NCBI RefSeq assembly: GCF_004346095.1 | Contig: NZ_SLZV01000002.1 | Span: 1 to 64,000, forward strand | Reading direction: 5' to 3' | Length of the DNA stretch: 64,000 nucleotides | Source: Faecalimonas umbilicata | GTDB lineage: Bacteria > Bacillota > Clostridia > Lachnospirales > Lachnospiraceae | Shown here: piece by piece, positions 24,155-32,259 of the stretch | Layout: every line of letters begins with the position of its first letter | Numbering within the stretch: the first letter of the stretch is position 1 | The notes under the pieces: generated by a model | Seen by the model: the letters and a program-made list of their open reading frames with translations, nothing else | Databases searched by the model: none | Told to the model about the DNA's origin: nothing | Position numbers and translations under genes: made by a program

Positions 24155-26041
24155 TTATCGAATCTGGTATGTCTGTGCCTGGAAATCTACCGTAACAACT
24201 GTTCCGTCAGCAAATGTTGTTCTCTGTACTTCTGGATTTCCATCTACCATCTCATGGCGCACCATCTCACATTTCGCAACTTTCTCATGCAGATCTGATA
24301 CGACTTTACATCTCTTAATCTGATCTTCGATGGTAATTTCCACTCCTCCTGCGAAAGAACCGTCTGTATTCTGATATGCACCATCTCTCACAAGATATGG
24401 AGCACCTCCGTTTAACACTGCATACAGCATGTAGTCTTCTTCCTCACTTACCTTGTCCATCATCCATGGCTCGATCAGACAGTCATGATAAACAAGATTA
24501 AATAACGGCACCGGAATTCCTTTCTTTGGACTTCCCGGTCGATCCAGCATGAAATCATATGGAGCATAATGGCAAAATACGAGACTTGGGATTGCCCAGT
24601 CGTTCACTTCCTCAGAACTTGGAAGAATTCCTTTTGACAGAAGATACTCAAAGCATGCATTTCTGTATTCGTAACATTCTCTTCTTGTCATCTTATGCCA
24701 TGGATGAGAACACTCATCCCCTTCATTACATGTGAATACATCCAGGTAAGCACAATCCAGTTTAATTCCATTGTCCATGATCTCTGTAAAGTTTCGCTTC
24801 ACATAAAAAGGAGCCTGTGTCGCACAGAGATATGTCTGCGGACCTCCTGCCCAGCGCGCATGACTTGGAATTGTCCCATCTGCGAGACGTGTCGCAAAAT
24901 TCTCATCAAACGTTTTTGCTGCATAGTAGTAATCTCTGTACTGGTCGTGGATTCCAAACAAATATCCGCATTCATGCATCGTGTCGGACAGTTCTTTCAT
25001 CGCTTTCCATCCGCCTGCTTTCTCACATGCCGGAAGGTAATCCGGGTGCTGATTATCATATCCTGGTTCTGCCCATCCATCTAAATGCAGGTATAATTTT
25101 TCCACACCAAGTTCATGGAATTTTTTAATCTCTTCTGTTCTCACGGAGAATGGCGTCAGATGATTGTTCTTATCCGGATTCTCTGCATCATAGAAATCAG
25201 AGTTTGTCATTACCTGTGTCTTAATTCCCTTATGTAAAAATGCAGATCCGATCAGTTGATCAATAGAAGGAGTCTTTACTGCCTTCTCTGCCAGAGATTT
25301 GAATCTTCCCTTTTCGATCACATAGTTTCTGTAAATCTTGCAGAGATCATTGTAATCACAATCCTTGACAAAGCTGTATTTCATCACGCGGCGGTAATCC
25401 ATCTTGCCCAGACTTGGCTCCCAGCGGATTCCCACATGAGTGTATGGTCCTTCTGCCGGATGTTCTGTATAATATGCTGCATTCCACGGCTGCTCACAAA
25501 TTGCAATATATCCTGCGCGATCCTTTACCTGTCCAAACCATGGCATATATGCACCTGCAGTTCCCATAAAACCATCAAATACAACTTTATCCACTGCTGT
25601 TTTCCATGTATTTGGCACCAGCAATCCCTGTTGCCAGTTCAAAAGTGTATACCAGCTGTCTTTCTTCTCATCAAACTCCATGTATCCCGGCCAGTACACG
25701 GATTTTACTTTAACTGTCTCTGTGGAAAGTGGCACCCACTCAAAAAATACATCTCCGGACACCTCTTCAATCCATACGATTGTGTCAAATGCGATGCCTG
25801 CATCTGCTCCATTTAACTCAAATCCCTCAAAATGGCTTAAGATTCCATGTCCGATTCCCGTCTTCCACTCCTCATGTGAAATCTTCTTCGCATCTGCAAA
25901 ATAGATTGTTCCTTCCTCACATTCCATGCGTGGACGGAATCCTTCTCCCCAGTTCCAGCTATCTCCTTCATGTGTGATCGTAAATGACAATCTGCTCTCG
26001 TCAAAGCGGATCTCCGTTCCTTTTGTATAAATGTTCTCCAA
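24155..26041 (-). CDS. Intracellular GH129/GH101-like glycoside hydrolase
   Basis: 628-residue protein without signal peptide. An N-terminal beta-rich domain (about 1-250) precedes a catalytic barrel (about 260-560). Candidate catalytic and binding residues are Asp321 in LYLHLDGW, Asp434 in CAYLDVF and Glu477/478 in LPSSEEVNDW. The length and the spacing of these acids match, as I remember it, the bifidobacterial GH129 alpha-N-acetylgalactosaminidase (634 residues, Asp435 and Glu478). I therefore suggest an alpha-GalNAc-releasing enzyme acting on imported mucin-type glycosides. Another retaining alpha-glycosidase of the GH101/GH129/GH31-like fold is possible. The start codon is TTG with GAGAGGG 8 bases upstream; no earlier ATG fits. 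It is preceded by a promoter element shared with the importer operon. Confidence 0.68.
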   Translation of the reverse strand: MENIYTKGTEIRFDESRLSFTITHEGDSWNWGEGFRPRMECEEGTIYFADAKKISHEEWKTGIGHGILSHFEGFELNGADAGIAFDTIVWIEEVSGDVFFEWVPLSTETVKVKSVYWPGYMEFDEKKDSWYTLLNWQQGLLVPNTWKTAVDKVVFDGFMGTAGAYMPWFGQVKDRAGYIAICEQPWNAAYYTEHPAEGPYTHVGIRWEPSLGKMDYRRVMKYSFVKDCDYNDLCKIYRNYVIEKGRFKSLAEKAVKTPSIDQLIGSAFLHKGIKTQVMTNSDFYDAENPDKNNHLTPFSVRTEEIKKFHELGVEKLYLHLDGWAEPGYDNQHPDYLPACEKAGGWKAMKELSDTMHECGYLFGIHDQYRDYYYAAKTFDENFATRLADGTIPSHARWAGGPQTYLCATQAPFYVKRNFTEIMDNGIKLDCAYLDVFTCNEGDECSHPWHKMTRRECYEYRNACFEYLLSKGILPSSEEVNDWAIPSLVFCHYAPYDFMLDRPGSPKKGIPVPLFNLVYHDCLIEPWMMDKVSEEEDYMLYAVLNGGAPYLVRDGAYQNTDGSFAGGVEITIEDQIKRCKVVSDLHEKVAKCEMVRHEMVDGNPEVQRTTFADGTVVTVDFQAQTYQIR

Positions 26042-26115
26042 CTTTTATACCCTCTCTTTCTTTATGATTCCTGCTGCCGTTCACACAGCGAACAATAACA
26101 ACATCTCTTCTATCT

Positions 26116-26177
26116 ATTATATATTGTTCTGTGGAAAACCGCTTATTTTATCATCTATGCTTATTGTCTTATTATCC
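26116..26177 (-). promoter_or_regulatory. Glycosidase promoter with probable AraC site
   Basis: Minus-strand -10 TATAAT (26116-26121) with no good -35. The plus-strand blocks GCTTATTTTATCATCT (26141-26156) and TTGTCTTATTATCC (26164-26177) repeat the blocks before the importer operon, at exactly the same distances (19, 7 bases). Probable binding site of the AraC protein encoded divergently. Confidence 0.7.
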
Positions 26178-26192
26178 AATTTCTGATAGAAT
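26164..26192 (+). promoter_or_regulatory. Possible araC promoter
   Basis: TTGTCT (26164-26169), 17 bases, TAGAAT (26187-26192). Its -35 box lies inside the first block of the shared element, so binding there while activating the glycosidase gene could repress araC. Confidence 0.45.
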
Positions 26193-26237
26193 AACCAAGT
26201 AAAAAACAGAACCTATTTAAAAAAACAATCACTGAGA

Positions 26238-26260
26238 ATCATTTGCAATCGGCAAATGAT
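26238..26260 (+). repeat. Inverted repeat in the araC leader
   Basis: A perfect 9-base inverted repeat, ATCATTTGC (26238-26246) and GCAAATGAT (26252-26260), with a 5-base loop. It lies between the possible promoter and the ribosome site of araC. It could be an operator or an RNA hairpin. Confidence 0.7.
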
Positions 26261-26280
26261 CACACTGGAGGAAAGATACA

Positions 26281-27222
26281 ATGGGATATGTCAGTACACG
26301 CATGAAAAAAGAAATCAATATCGAGAGCATTGTCACCATACACTATTTTGAATATATGAAAAATTTCGTCTTTCAAGGAGAATCTCACGATTTTTGGGAA
26401 TTACTCTATGTAGATAAAGGAGAAGTATCTGTTCGCGCAGAAAATGAATGGCTCACACTCCACGCAGGGGATATTATCTTTCATCGGCCAAATGAATTTC
26501 ATGCCTTTGAGTCCATTGGCGAAAAAGCACCAAACCTTGTCGCGATCTCCTTCTACTGCTTTTCACCCGCCATGCACTTGTTCCAGAAACTACACACCAC
26601 TCTGACTTTAGAAGAACGTACGATCATCTCGCAGATCATTGCTGAGGCAAGACTTGCATTTTCTACCCCGCTTCATGAGCCGCGCATCGAACAAGTTCAT
26701 ATTTCCGAGGAAGCTCCTTTTGGCGCACAGCAATTGATTACCCTTTACCTCGAACTGTTTCTGATCACAATCCAGCGAAACAGATCCTCCTCCGGTCAGT
26801 TAGAACATTCTCCTGAACCACCGCTCATGGAATCTCCCGCCAATATTACGGCAAAACAGAACCAGTTTCAACAGATTTCGACTTATATGGAAGAACATAT
26901 CTGCGACCACCTGACAATTCCACTGATCTGCTCCCAATTCTCGATCAGCCGTTCTGCCTTACAGGCACTGTTCCACAAAGAAAAAAACTGCGGTGCGATC
27001 GAGTATTTCAGTCAGATGAAGATTGAATATGCAAAAGAAATCATTCGGATCGGAACAATGAACTTCACCGAGATTGCTCATTACCTGTCTTATAGTTCCC
27101 TCCAGTATTTCTCCAAACAATTCAAGAAAGCAACCGGGATGTCCCCACTGGAATATTCTTCTTCGGTAAAGGGAATCTCCAATGCATTCTCGCATTCAAC
27201 AAAAGAAAAGCTGCATCCATAA
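26281..27222 (+). CDS. AraC-family transcriptional regulator
   Basis: 313-residue regulator. The N-terminal cupin sensor domain (about 20-110) has HDFWELLYVDKGEVSV and LHAGDIIFHRPNEFHAF, the usual sugar-sensing fold of the family. A variable linker follows, and then two C-terminal helix-turn-helix motifs (about 200-300: LTIPLICSQFSISRSALQALFHKE and FTEIAHYLSYSSLQYFSKQFKKATGMSPLEY). It is transcribed away from the glycosidase gene, and the two share a 240-base control region. The likely role is activation of the glycosidase and importer units in response to the imported sugar. GGAGG stands 9 bases before the ATG. Confidence 0.93.
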   Translation: MGYVSTRMKKEINIESIVTIHYFEYMKNFVFQGESHDFWELLYVDKGEVSVRAENEWLTLHAGDIIFHRPNEFHAFESIGEKAPNLVAISFYCFSPAMHLFQKLHTTLTLEERTIISQIIAEARLAFSTPLHEPRIEQVHISEEAPFGAQQLITLYLELFLITIQRNRSSSGQLEHSPEPPLMESPANITAKQNQFQQISTYMEEHICDHLTIPLICSQFSISRSALQALFHKEKNCGAIEYFSQMKIEYAKEIIRIGTMNFTEIAHYLSYSSLQYFSKQFKKATGMSPLEYSSSVKGISNAFSHSTKEKLHP

Positions 27223-27245
27223 GTTCTTCGCCTAATGTAAACTCC

Positions 27246-27292
27246 CCCCTTTTTAGAATTTACCGCTTTCACAGTGCTTCTAAAAAGAGGGG
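27246..27292 (+). terminator. Convergent terminator between araC and the M18 gene
   Basis: The arms CCCCTTTTTAGAA (from 27246) and TTCTAAAAAGAGGGG (to 27292) pair with one bulge and a 19-base loop. The plus strand continues ATTTCTATTTTCT. It probably serves both converging genes. Confidence 0.7.
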
Positions 27293-27349
27293 ATTTCTAT
27301 TTTCTATTTTCTATTCTATTTTAGCAATCTCTGCCTTTGCTTCCTGATC

Positions 27350-28729
27350 TTATGCATCTTTTAAGAATGCTTTATATCCTTTTACAGCTTCGTATACGTC
27401 TACCTTACTTGTAATCTCCCATGGAGCGTGCATGCAAAGTACAGCCACACCACTATCGATCACGTTCATGACATGTCTTGCAAGAACGTATGCGATTGTT
27501 CCGCCACCTCCGACGTCTACTGCACCGAGTTCTGCTGTCTGGAATGCAACGTTGTTGTCATCCATGATCTTGCGAAGTTCTGCAACATATTCTGCGTTGG
27601 CATCGTTAGATCCACCTTTTCCGCCGCTTCCTGTATATTTATTAAACACAAGACCGTGTGCAAAGAATGCAGAATTTTTCTTCTCGAAGCTTGCTGCATA
27701 TAACGGATCAAATGCAGCACTTACATCTGAAGAAAGCATCTTAGAATTTGCCATTGCACGGCGGAACTTCACTTCTGAATATCCTTCCACAACATCCATC
27801 AGTTCTACGACTGCATTCTCAAAGAATTTAGATGTCATACCAGTTGCTCCGACACTTCCGATTTCTTCTTTGTCCACAAGGATACAGCATGCTGTTCTCT
27901 TCACATCTTTTGTCTCTAACATTGCGAGTAAAGATGTAAATGCACAAACTCTGTCATCCTGTCCGTATGCCATAATCATACTTCTGTCAATTCCACATTC
28001 TCTTGCCTTTCCAGCCGGAACGATCTCAAGCTCTGCTGAGAGGAAGTCTTCTTCTTCGATGTTGTAGTTCTCTTTTAATAACTTTAATACACCTGCTTTG
28101 ACAGCGTCTTTTTCTTCTCCCTCTAATGGCTTGTTGGCAATCAAGAGATCTAATTTTTCACCTTCGATCACAGTTCTTGCCGGTTTATCCAGCTGTTCTC
28201 TTGATAAATGTACAAGAAGATCTGTAATCACAAGTACCGGATCATCTTCTTTTTCACCGATTACGATCTCAACTTTTGTTCCATCTTTTCTCACTACGAC
28301 TCCGTGAAGTGCAAGTGGTGTTGCTACCCACTGGTATTTTTTGATTCCGCCATAGTAATGTGTATCTAAATAAGCAAACTCATTGTCTTCACATAATGGG
28401 TTCTGTTTTACATCAATACGTGGAGAGTCGATATGTGCTCCTAAAATATTCATACCTTTTTCTAAAGGCTCTTCTCCGAGCTGGAACAATACGATAGATT
28501 TTCCCATGCACTGGCTGTAAACTTTTGAGCCTTTCTGTAATTTTACTCCGCTTGCAATCGCAGATTCAAGACTCTGATATCCAGCTTCTTCTGCAAGGCG
28601 GATACACTCTGTCACACATTCTCTCTCTGTCTTTCCTGCATCAAGGTATTCTCTGTATGCAGCATTCACTTTTTCAAGCACTTCTAATTCAGCTGCATCA
28701 TAGTTATTCCACTGATTTTCTCTTTTCAT
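27350..28729 (-). CDS. M18-family aminopeptidase
   Basis: 459-residue cytoplasmic zinc aminopeptidase of the aspartyl aminopeptidase family. Metal-site motifs are GAHIDSPRIDVKQNP (about residue 80), DDRVCAF and the catalytic DKEEIGSVGATG (about 285). The C-terminal part has GSGGKGGSNDANAEY and a His-containing CMHAPWEITS. It removes N-terminal, often acidic, residues from peptides during peptide use. I start at 28729 (MKRENQW), where AAGGAG lies 10 bases upstream; a 24-codon extension lacks a ribosome site. It lies about 100 bases downstream of glyS on the same strand without a clear terminator between them, so partial read-through is likely. Confidence 0.92.
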   Translation of the reverse strand: MKRENQWNNYDAAELEVLEKVNAAYREYLDAGKTERECVTECIRLAEEAGYQSLESAIASGVKLQKGSKVYSQCMGKSIVLFQLGEEPLEKGMNILGAHIDSPRIDVKQNPLCEDNEFAYLDTHYYGGIKKYQWVATPLALHGVVVRKDGTKVEIVIGEKEDDPVLVITDLLVHLSREQLDKPARTVIEGEKLDLLIANKPLEGEEKDAVKAGVLKLLKENYNIEEEDFLSAELEIVPAGKARECGIDRSMIMAYGQDDRVCAFTSLLAMLETKDVKRTACCILVDKEEIGSVGATGMTSKFFENAVVELMDVVEGYSEVKFRRAMANSKMLSSDVSAAFDPLYAASFEKKNSAFFAHGLVFNKYTGSGGKGGSNDANAEYVAELRKIMDDNNVAFQTAELGAVDVGGGGTIAYVLARHVMNVIDSGVAVLCMHAPWEITSKVDVYEAVKGYKAFLKDA

Positions 28730-28827
28730 TTTGTCGTCGCTCCTTTTTGTTTTCTCTATATGCAATGTATGGTAAAATTTACTTTTCACCATACATCTCA
28801 TAGCATTCTGAGTATCGCGTACTCCTA

Positions 28828-30216
28828 TTAAAATTCAAATTTCTTTTCAAAATATGCTTTCAGATCTTCGATCTTGATTCGCTCCTGTTCCATCGTATCA
28901 CGATCTCTGACTGTAACCGCTCCGTCTTCTTCAGACTCAAAGTCGTATGTAACACAGAACGGAGTTCCGATCTCATCCTGACGGCGATAGCGCTTTCCGA
29001 TATTTCCACGGTCATCAAACTCACAATTGTAAGTCTTTGACAGCTCTGCAAATACTTTCTCTGCGCCTTCATTTAATTTCTTAGAAAGCGGAAGCACACC
29101 AATCTTGATCGGTGCAAGCGCCGGATGGAAATGCATCACTGTACGGGTATCTCCACCTTCCAACTCTTCTTCATCATATGCGCTGCAAAGGAATGCAAGA
29201 ACCATACGGTCTGCTCCCAGTGACGGCTCGATGACATACGGAATATATTTTTCTTTCTTCTCATCATCAAAGTAAGTCAGATCCTGTTTGGAGACTTCCT
29301 GATGCTGTGACAAGTCATAGTCCGTTCTGTCTGCGATTCCCCAGAGTTCTCCCCATCCAAATGGGAATAAGAATTCTACGTCGGATGTCGCCTTACTATA
29401 GAAGCATAACTCTTCCGGCGAATGGTCTCTGACTCTGATCTCCTCCTCTTTCAATCCAAGAGAGCTCAACCAGTCAAGACAGAATTTCTTCCAATATGCA
29501 AACCACTCTAAATCTGTACCCGGCTCACAGAAGAATTCTAATTCCATCTGTTCAAATTCTCTTGTACGGAATGTGAAGTTCCCTGGTGTGATCTCATTTC
29601 GGAAAGATTTCCCAACTTGTGCAATTCCAAACGGAATTTTCTTTCTGGATGTACGCTGTACGTTTTTAAAGTTTACAAAGATTCCCTGCGCAGTCTCCGG
29701 TCTTAAATATACTGTGTTTTTCGCATCCTCTGTCACTCCCTGGAAGGTCTTGAACATCAGGTTAAACTGTCTGATATCTGTAAAATTATGTTTTCCGCAG
29801 GACGGACATGGTACGTTATGTTCTTCAATCCATGCTGCCATCTCTTCCTGTGACCATGCATCTACACTGTCTTTTAATTCAATCCCATGCTCCTGAGCGA
29901 AATCTTCGATCAACTTATCTGCACGGAATCTTTCTTTACATTCTTTACAATCCATAAGCGGATCACTGAATCCCCCGAGATGTCCGGATGCCACCCATGT
30001 CTGAGGATTCATCAGAATCGCACAGTCTACACCAACATTATATTTTGATTCCTGAACAAATTTTTTCCACCAGGCTCTTTTTACATTGTTCTTAAGTTCT
30101 ACACCGAGATTTCCATAATCCCATGTATTCGCAAGCCCACCGTAGATCTCAGATCCCGGATATACAAAACCTCTTGATTTTGCTAAGGCCACGATTTTGT
30201 CCATTGTCTTCTCCAT
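28828..30216 (-). CDS. glyS: Glycyl-tRNA synthetase (dimeric type)
   Basis: 462-residue class II synthetase of the single-chain alpha2 type. It charges tRNA-Gly. Visible are the N-terminal [19 protein letters not shown], a zinc-like insert with CKECKERF (about 80) and CPSCGKHNF, motif 2 around [25 protein letters not shown], and motif 3 in [14 protein letters not shown]. The C-terminal anticodon-binding domain has the usual [14 protein letters not shown] and [27 protein letters not shown] precedes the ATG. A good promoter lies about 80 bases upstream with no room for a T-box leader. Confidence 0.97.
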   Translation of the reverse strand: MEKTMDKIVALAKSRGFVYPGSEIYGGLANTWDYGNLGVELKNNVKRAWWKKFVQESKYNVGVDCAILMNPQTWVASGHLGGFSDPLMDCKECKERFRADKLIEDFAQEHGIELKDSVDAWSQEEMAAWIEEHNVPCPSCGKHNFTDIRQFNLMFKTFQGVTEDAKNTVYLRPETAQGIFVNFKNVQRTSRKKIPFGIAQVGKSFRNEITPGNFTFRTREFEQMELEFFCEPGTDLEWFAYWKKFCLDWLSSLGLKEEEIRVRDHSPEELCFYSKATSDVEFLFPFGWGELWGIADRTDYDLSQHQEVSKQDLTYFDDEKKEKYIPYVIEPSLGADRMVLAFLCSAYDEEELEGGDTRTVMHFHPALAPIKIGVLPLSKKLNEGAEKVFAELSKTYNCEFDDRGNIGKRYRRQDEIGTPFCVTYDFESEEDGAVTVRDRDTMEQERIKIEDLKAYFEKKFEF

Positions 30217-30291
30217 AACTATCTACCTCACTCTCTTCTCTTCATCCATGACAGTTTCCACCCACAGATAAATAAGATATTAATGTCTGTT

Positions 30292-30320
30292 ATTATACCC
30301 TTTCCCGTTTGTTTTTTCAA
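30292..30320 (-). promoter_or_regulatory. Promoter of glyS
   Basis: On the minus strand TTGAAA (30315-30320) is followed after 17 bases by TATAAT (30292-30297). The leader is about 70 bases and shows no T-box. Confidence 0.7.
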
Positions 30321-30368
30321 GCAATCCGGGATAGTTTTTCCTAATGGCAGTATGAAATAGCATTCCTT

Positions 30369-31115
30369 TTATCGAATACAGACTTCCAGTACTTCCAGTG
30401 ATTTAAAATTCTTGTCAATATGATGCCGGATATACTGCTTCATCAGCTGTTTCAGTTCTTTCTGCACCTGAGCACTTACCGTAAAGGTATAAAGCTTCTC
30501 AATACTGCTGCTGATTATATACTGCATCGCATAAATTGTGGATGGATGCAGTCTTTTCCCATCCTTGACCTCGTGGCAGCACTCGCTGCACAGCATCCCC
30601 TGCCCAGACTCACTGAACACTTCCAGTTCCTCCGTCGAGCCACAGGACACACATGCAAACACTTCCGGCGCCTCCCCATTGATACTGATCGACTTCAGTT
30701 CAAATATGTAACGGATCAATTCATAAGGTATGGTCTTTCTTACAAGCGCACGCAGCGACTGGTACAGAAGTTTCAGCATTTCCCGCTCATCATTATTCTC
30801 TTTTGTATAATAGTCCGCAAATTCCATGAAATAAAACCCATAGTAGGCTCCCTCCATATCTGTGCGCAGCTCTGAAAAATAATTAGAGATATCTGCCTGC
30901 ACCAGATTGTAGGAGCTTTTCCCTTCATACAACGTCATCTCCCCGAAAGCAAACGGCGTTGTCACACCTACAAGGGAGCTGTTTGGACGTCTCGCTCCCC
31001 TTGCAAATGCAGAAATCTTGCCTCGTTCTTTTGTCAGGATCACAACTCTCTTATCGTAGTCCCCCACCGGGGCCGCCGATAAAATCATTCCTGTCACTGT
31101 CACTGCCTGATTCAC
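30369..31115 (-). CDS. recO: DNA repair protein RecO
   Basis: 248-residue RecO. The N-terminal OB fold (VTVTGMILSAAPVGDYDKRVVILTKERGKISAFARGARRPNS) is followed by a helical domain with a zinc finger of four cysteines (CVSCG and CSECC, about residues 155-185). RecO anneals DNA and loads RecA with RecR on SSB-coated gaps. It is the last gene of the M16C-era-yqzL-recO operon. Its start overlaps the end of the yqzL-like frame by 65 bases. Confidence 0.95.
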   Translation of the reverse strand: MNQAVTVTGMILSAAPVGDYDKRVVILTKERGKISAFARGARRPNSSLVGVTTPFAFGEMTLYEGKSSYNLVQADISNYFSELRTDMEGAYYGFYFMEFADYYTKENNDEREMLKLLYQSLRALVRKTIPYELIRYIFELKSISINGEAPEVFACVSCGSTEELEVFSESGQGMLCSECCHEVKDGKRLHPSTIYAMQYIISSSIEKLYTFTVSAQVQKELKQLMKQYIRHHIDKNFKSLEVLEVCIR

Positions 31116-31260
31116 TTGTCTGTTCTCCTGCCCATCCTAAACTTTTTTCTCTGTCTTTATACAATTCCATTGTCTGCTGACAAATCTCCATCCCTTTGTA
31201 ACAGAGATAATCTTCTACTTTTCCTGTCTCCACAAAATGATCCCAATATGCATTCTTCAT
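31051..31260 (-). CDS. YqzL-like small protein between era and recO
   Basis: 69-residue protein (from MKNAYWDHF). The first 30 residues fit the YqzL family pattern W-x2-F-x2-TG-x-VEDYL-x-YK, and in Bacillus the small yqzL gene also lies between era and recO. AAGGG is 8 bases before the ATG; a longer frame to 31320 has no ribosome site. The last 21 residues (SESGSDSDRND...) come from DNA that also codes for the start of RecO in another frame, so this tail is probably not functional in itself. The job of YqzL is unknown. Confidence 0.65.
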   Translation of the reverse strand: MKNAYWDHFVETGKVEDYLCYKGMEICQQTMELYKDREKSLGWAGEQTSESGSDSDRNDFIGGPGGGLR

Positions 31261-31350
31261 CCAATCATCCCTTCGTATTTCTTTACTTCTAGGATGTCCA
31301 TTCCGAATGAAACTATACAACTGGTCTTGTACCTCATGTTGTGTTCTTGT

Positions 31351-32247
31351 TTAATCTTCCTTTGTGTATCCAAAGTTCCTGATCAGGAAATCACTGTCTC
31401 TCCAATCTTTTTTGACTTTCACCCAAAGCTGCAGGTTCACTTTGCACTCCAGCATCTGCTCAATCTCATAGCGTGCCGTGCTTCCGATTTTCTTTAACAT
31501 CGCCCCCTGCTTTCCGATGATGATCCCTTTGTGCGAATCTCGCTCACAGATGATCGTCGCATCGATATCTACAATCTTCTTACGCATCTTCATCCTGTCG
31601 ATTGCCACTGCAATACCATGCGGAATCTCTTCGTTCAGACTATGAAGCGCTTTCTCACGGATAATTTCCGCTACAATCTGGCGCTGTGGCTGATCTGTGA
31701 TCGTATCCTCATCATAGAACTGAGGTCCGTATGGAAGGTGCTGCATGATCACACGGATCAATTCATCTGTATTTTCTCCGCTTCGCGCCGAAACCGGAAC
31801 AATCGCCGCGAAGTCATAGATATTCTTGTAGGCATCAATAAATGTAAACACTTCTTCTTTCTTAACTTTATCTGTCTTATTGATTACAAGGATCACCGGT
31901 GTCTTTACCTTTTTCAGCTGTTCTGCAATATGCCGTTCTCCCGCTCCGATAAATGTCGACGGCTCTACGAGCCAGAGCACCACATCTACTTCATTCAGTG
32001 TGCGCTCTGCCACATTTACCATATATTCTCCAAGCTTATTTTTCGCCTTGTGGATTCCAGGGGTGTCTACGAAAACAATCTGTCCTTCCTCTGTTGTCAG
32101 AACTGTCTGGATCCGGTTCCTCGTCGTCTGTGGCTTGTTCGATGTGATCGCTATCTTCTGTCCGATCAGATAATTCATCAGTGTTGATTTTCCCACATTC
32201 GGTCTTCCGATCAATGTGACAAAACCTGATCTGTAATCTGCTCTCAT
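31351..32247 (-). CDS. era: GTPase Era
   Basis: 298-residue ribosome-assembly GTPase. G1 GRPNVGKST, G2-like TTRNRI, G3 DTPGIH, G4 NKTDK and G5 VSARSGEN lie in the first 170 residues. The C-terminal KH domain has IIGKQGAMLKKIG (about 240). Era binds the 3' end of 16S rRNA during late 30S maturation. It lies 12 bases after the M16C protease gene and before yqzL and recO, a conserved Firmicute arrangement. Confidence 0.98.
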   Translation of the reverse strand: MRADYRSGFVTLIGRPNVGKSTLMNYLIGQKIAITSNKPQTTRNRIQTVLTTEEGQIVFVDTPGIHKAKNKLGEYMVNVAERTLNEVDVVLWLVEPSTFIGAGERHIAEQLKKVKTPVILVINKTDKVKKEEVFTFIDAYKNIYDFAAIVPVSARSGENTDELIRVIMQHLPYGPQFYDEDTITDQPQRQIVAEIIREKALHSLNEEIPHGIAVAIDRMKMRKKIVDIDATIICERDSHKGIIIGKQGAMLKKIGSTARYEIEQMLECKVNLQLWVKVKKDWRDSDFLIRNFGYTKED

Positions 32248-32259
32248 TCGTTCTCCTTC

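Noticed and set aside
30217-30368. Possible T-box leader before glyS
   Set aside because: The leader from the mapped-looking promoter is only about 70 bases and lacks the T-box core sequence and terminator.
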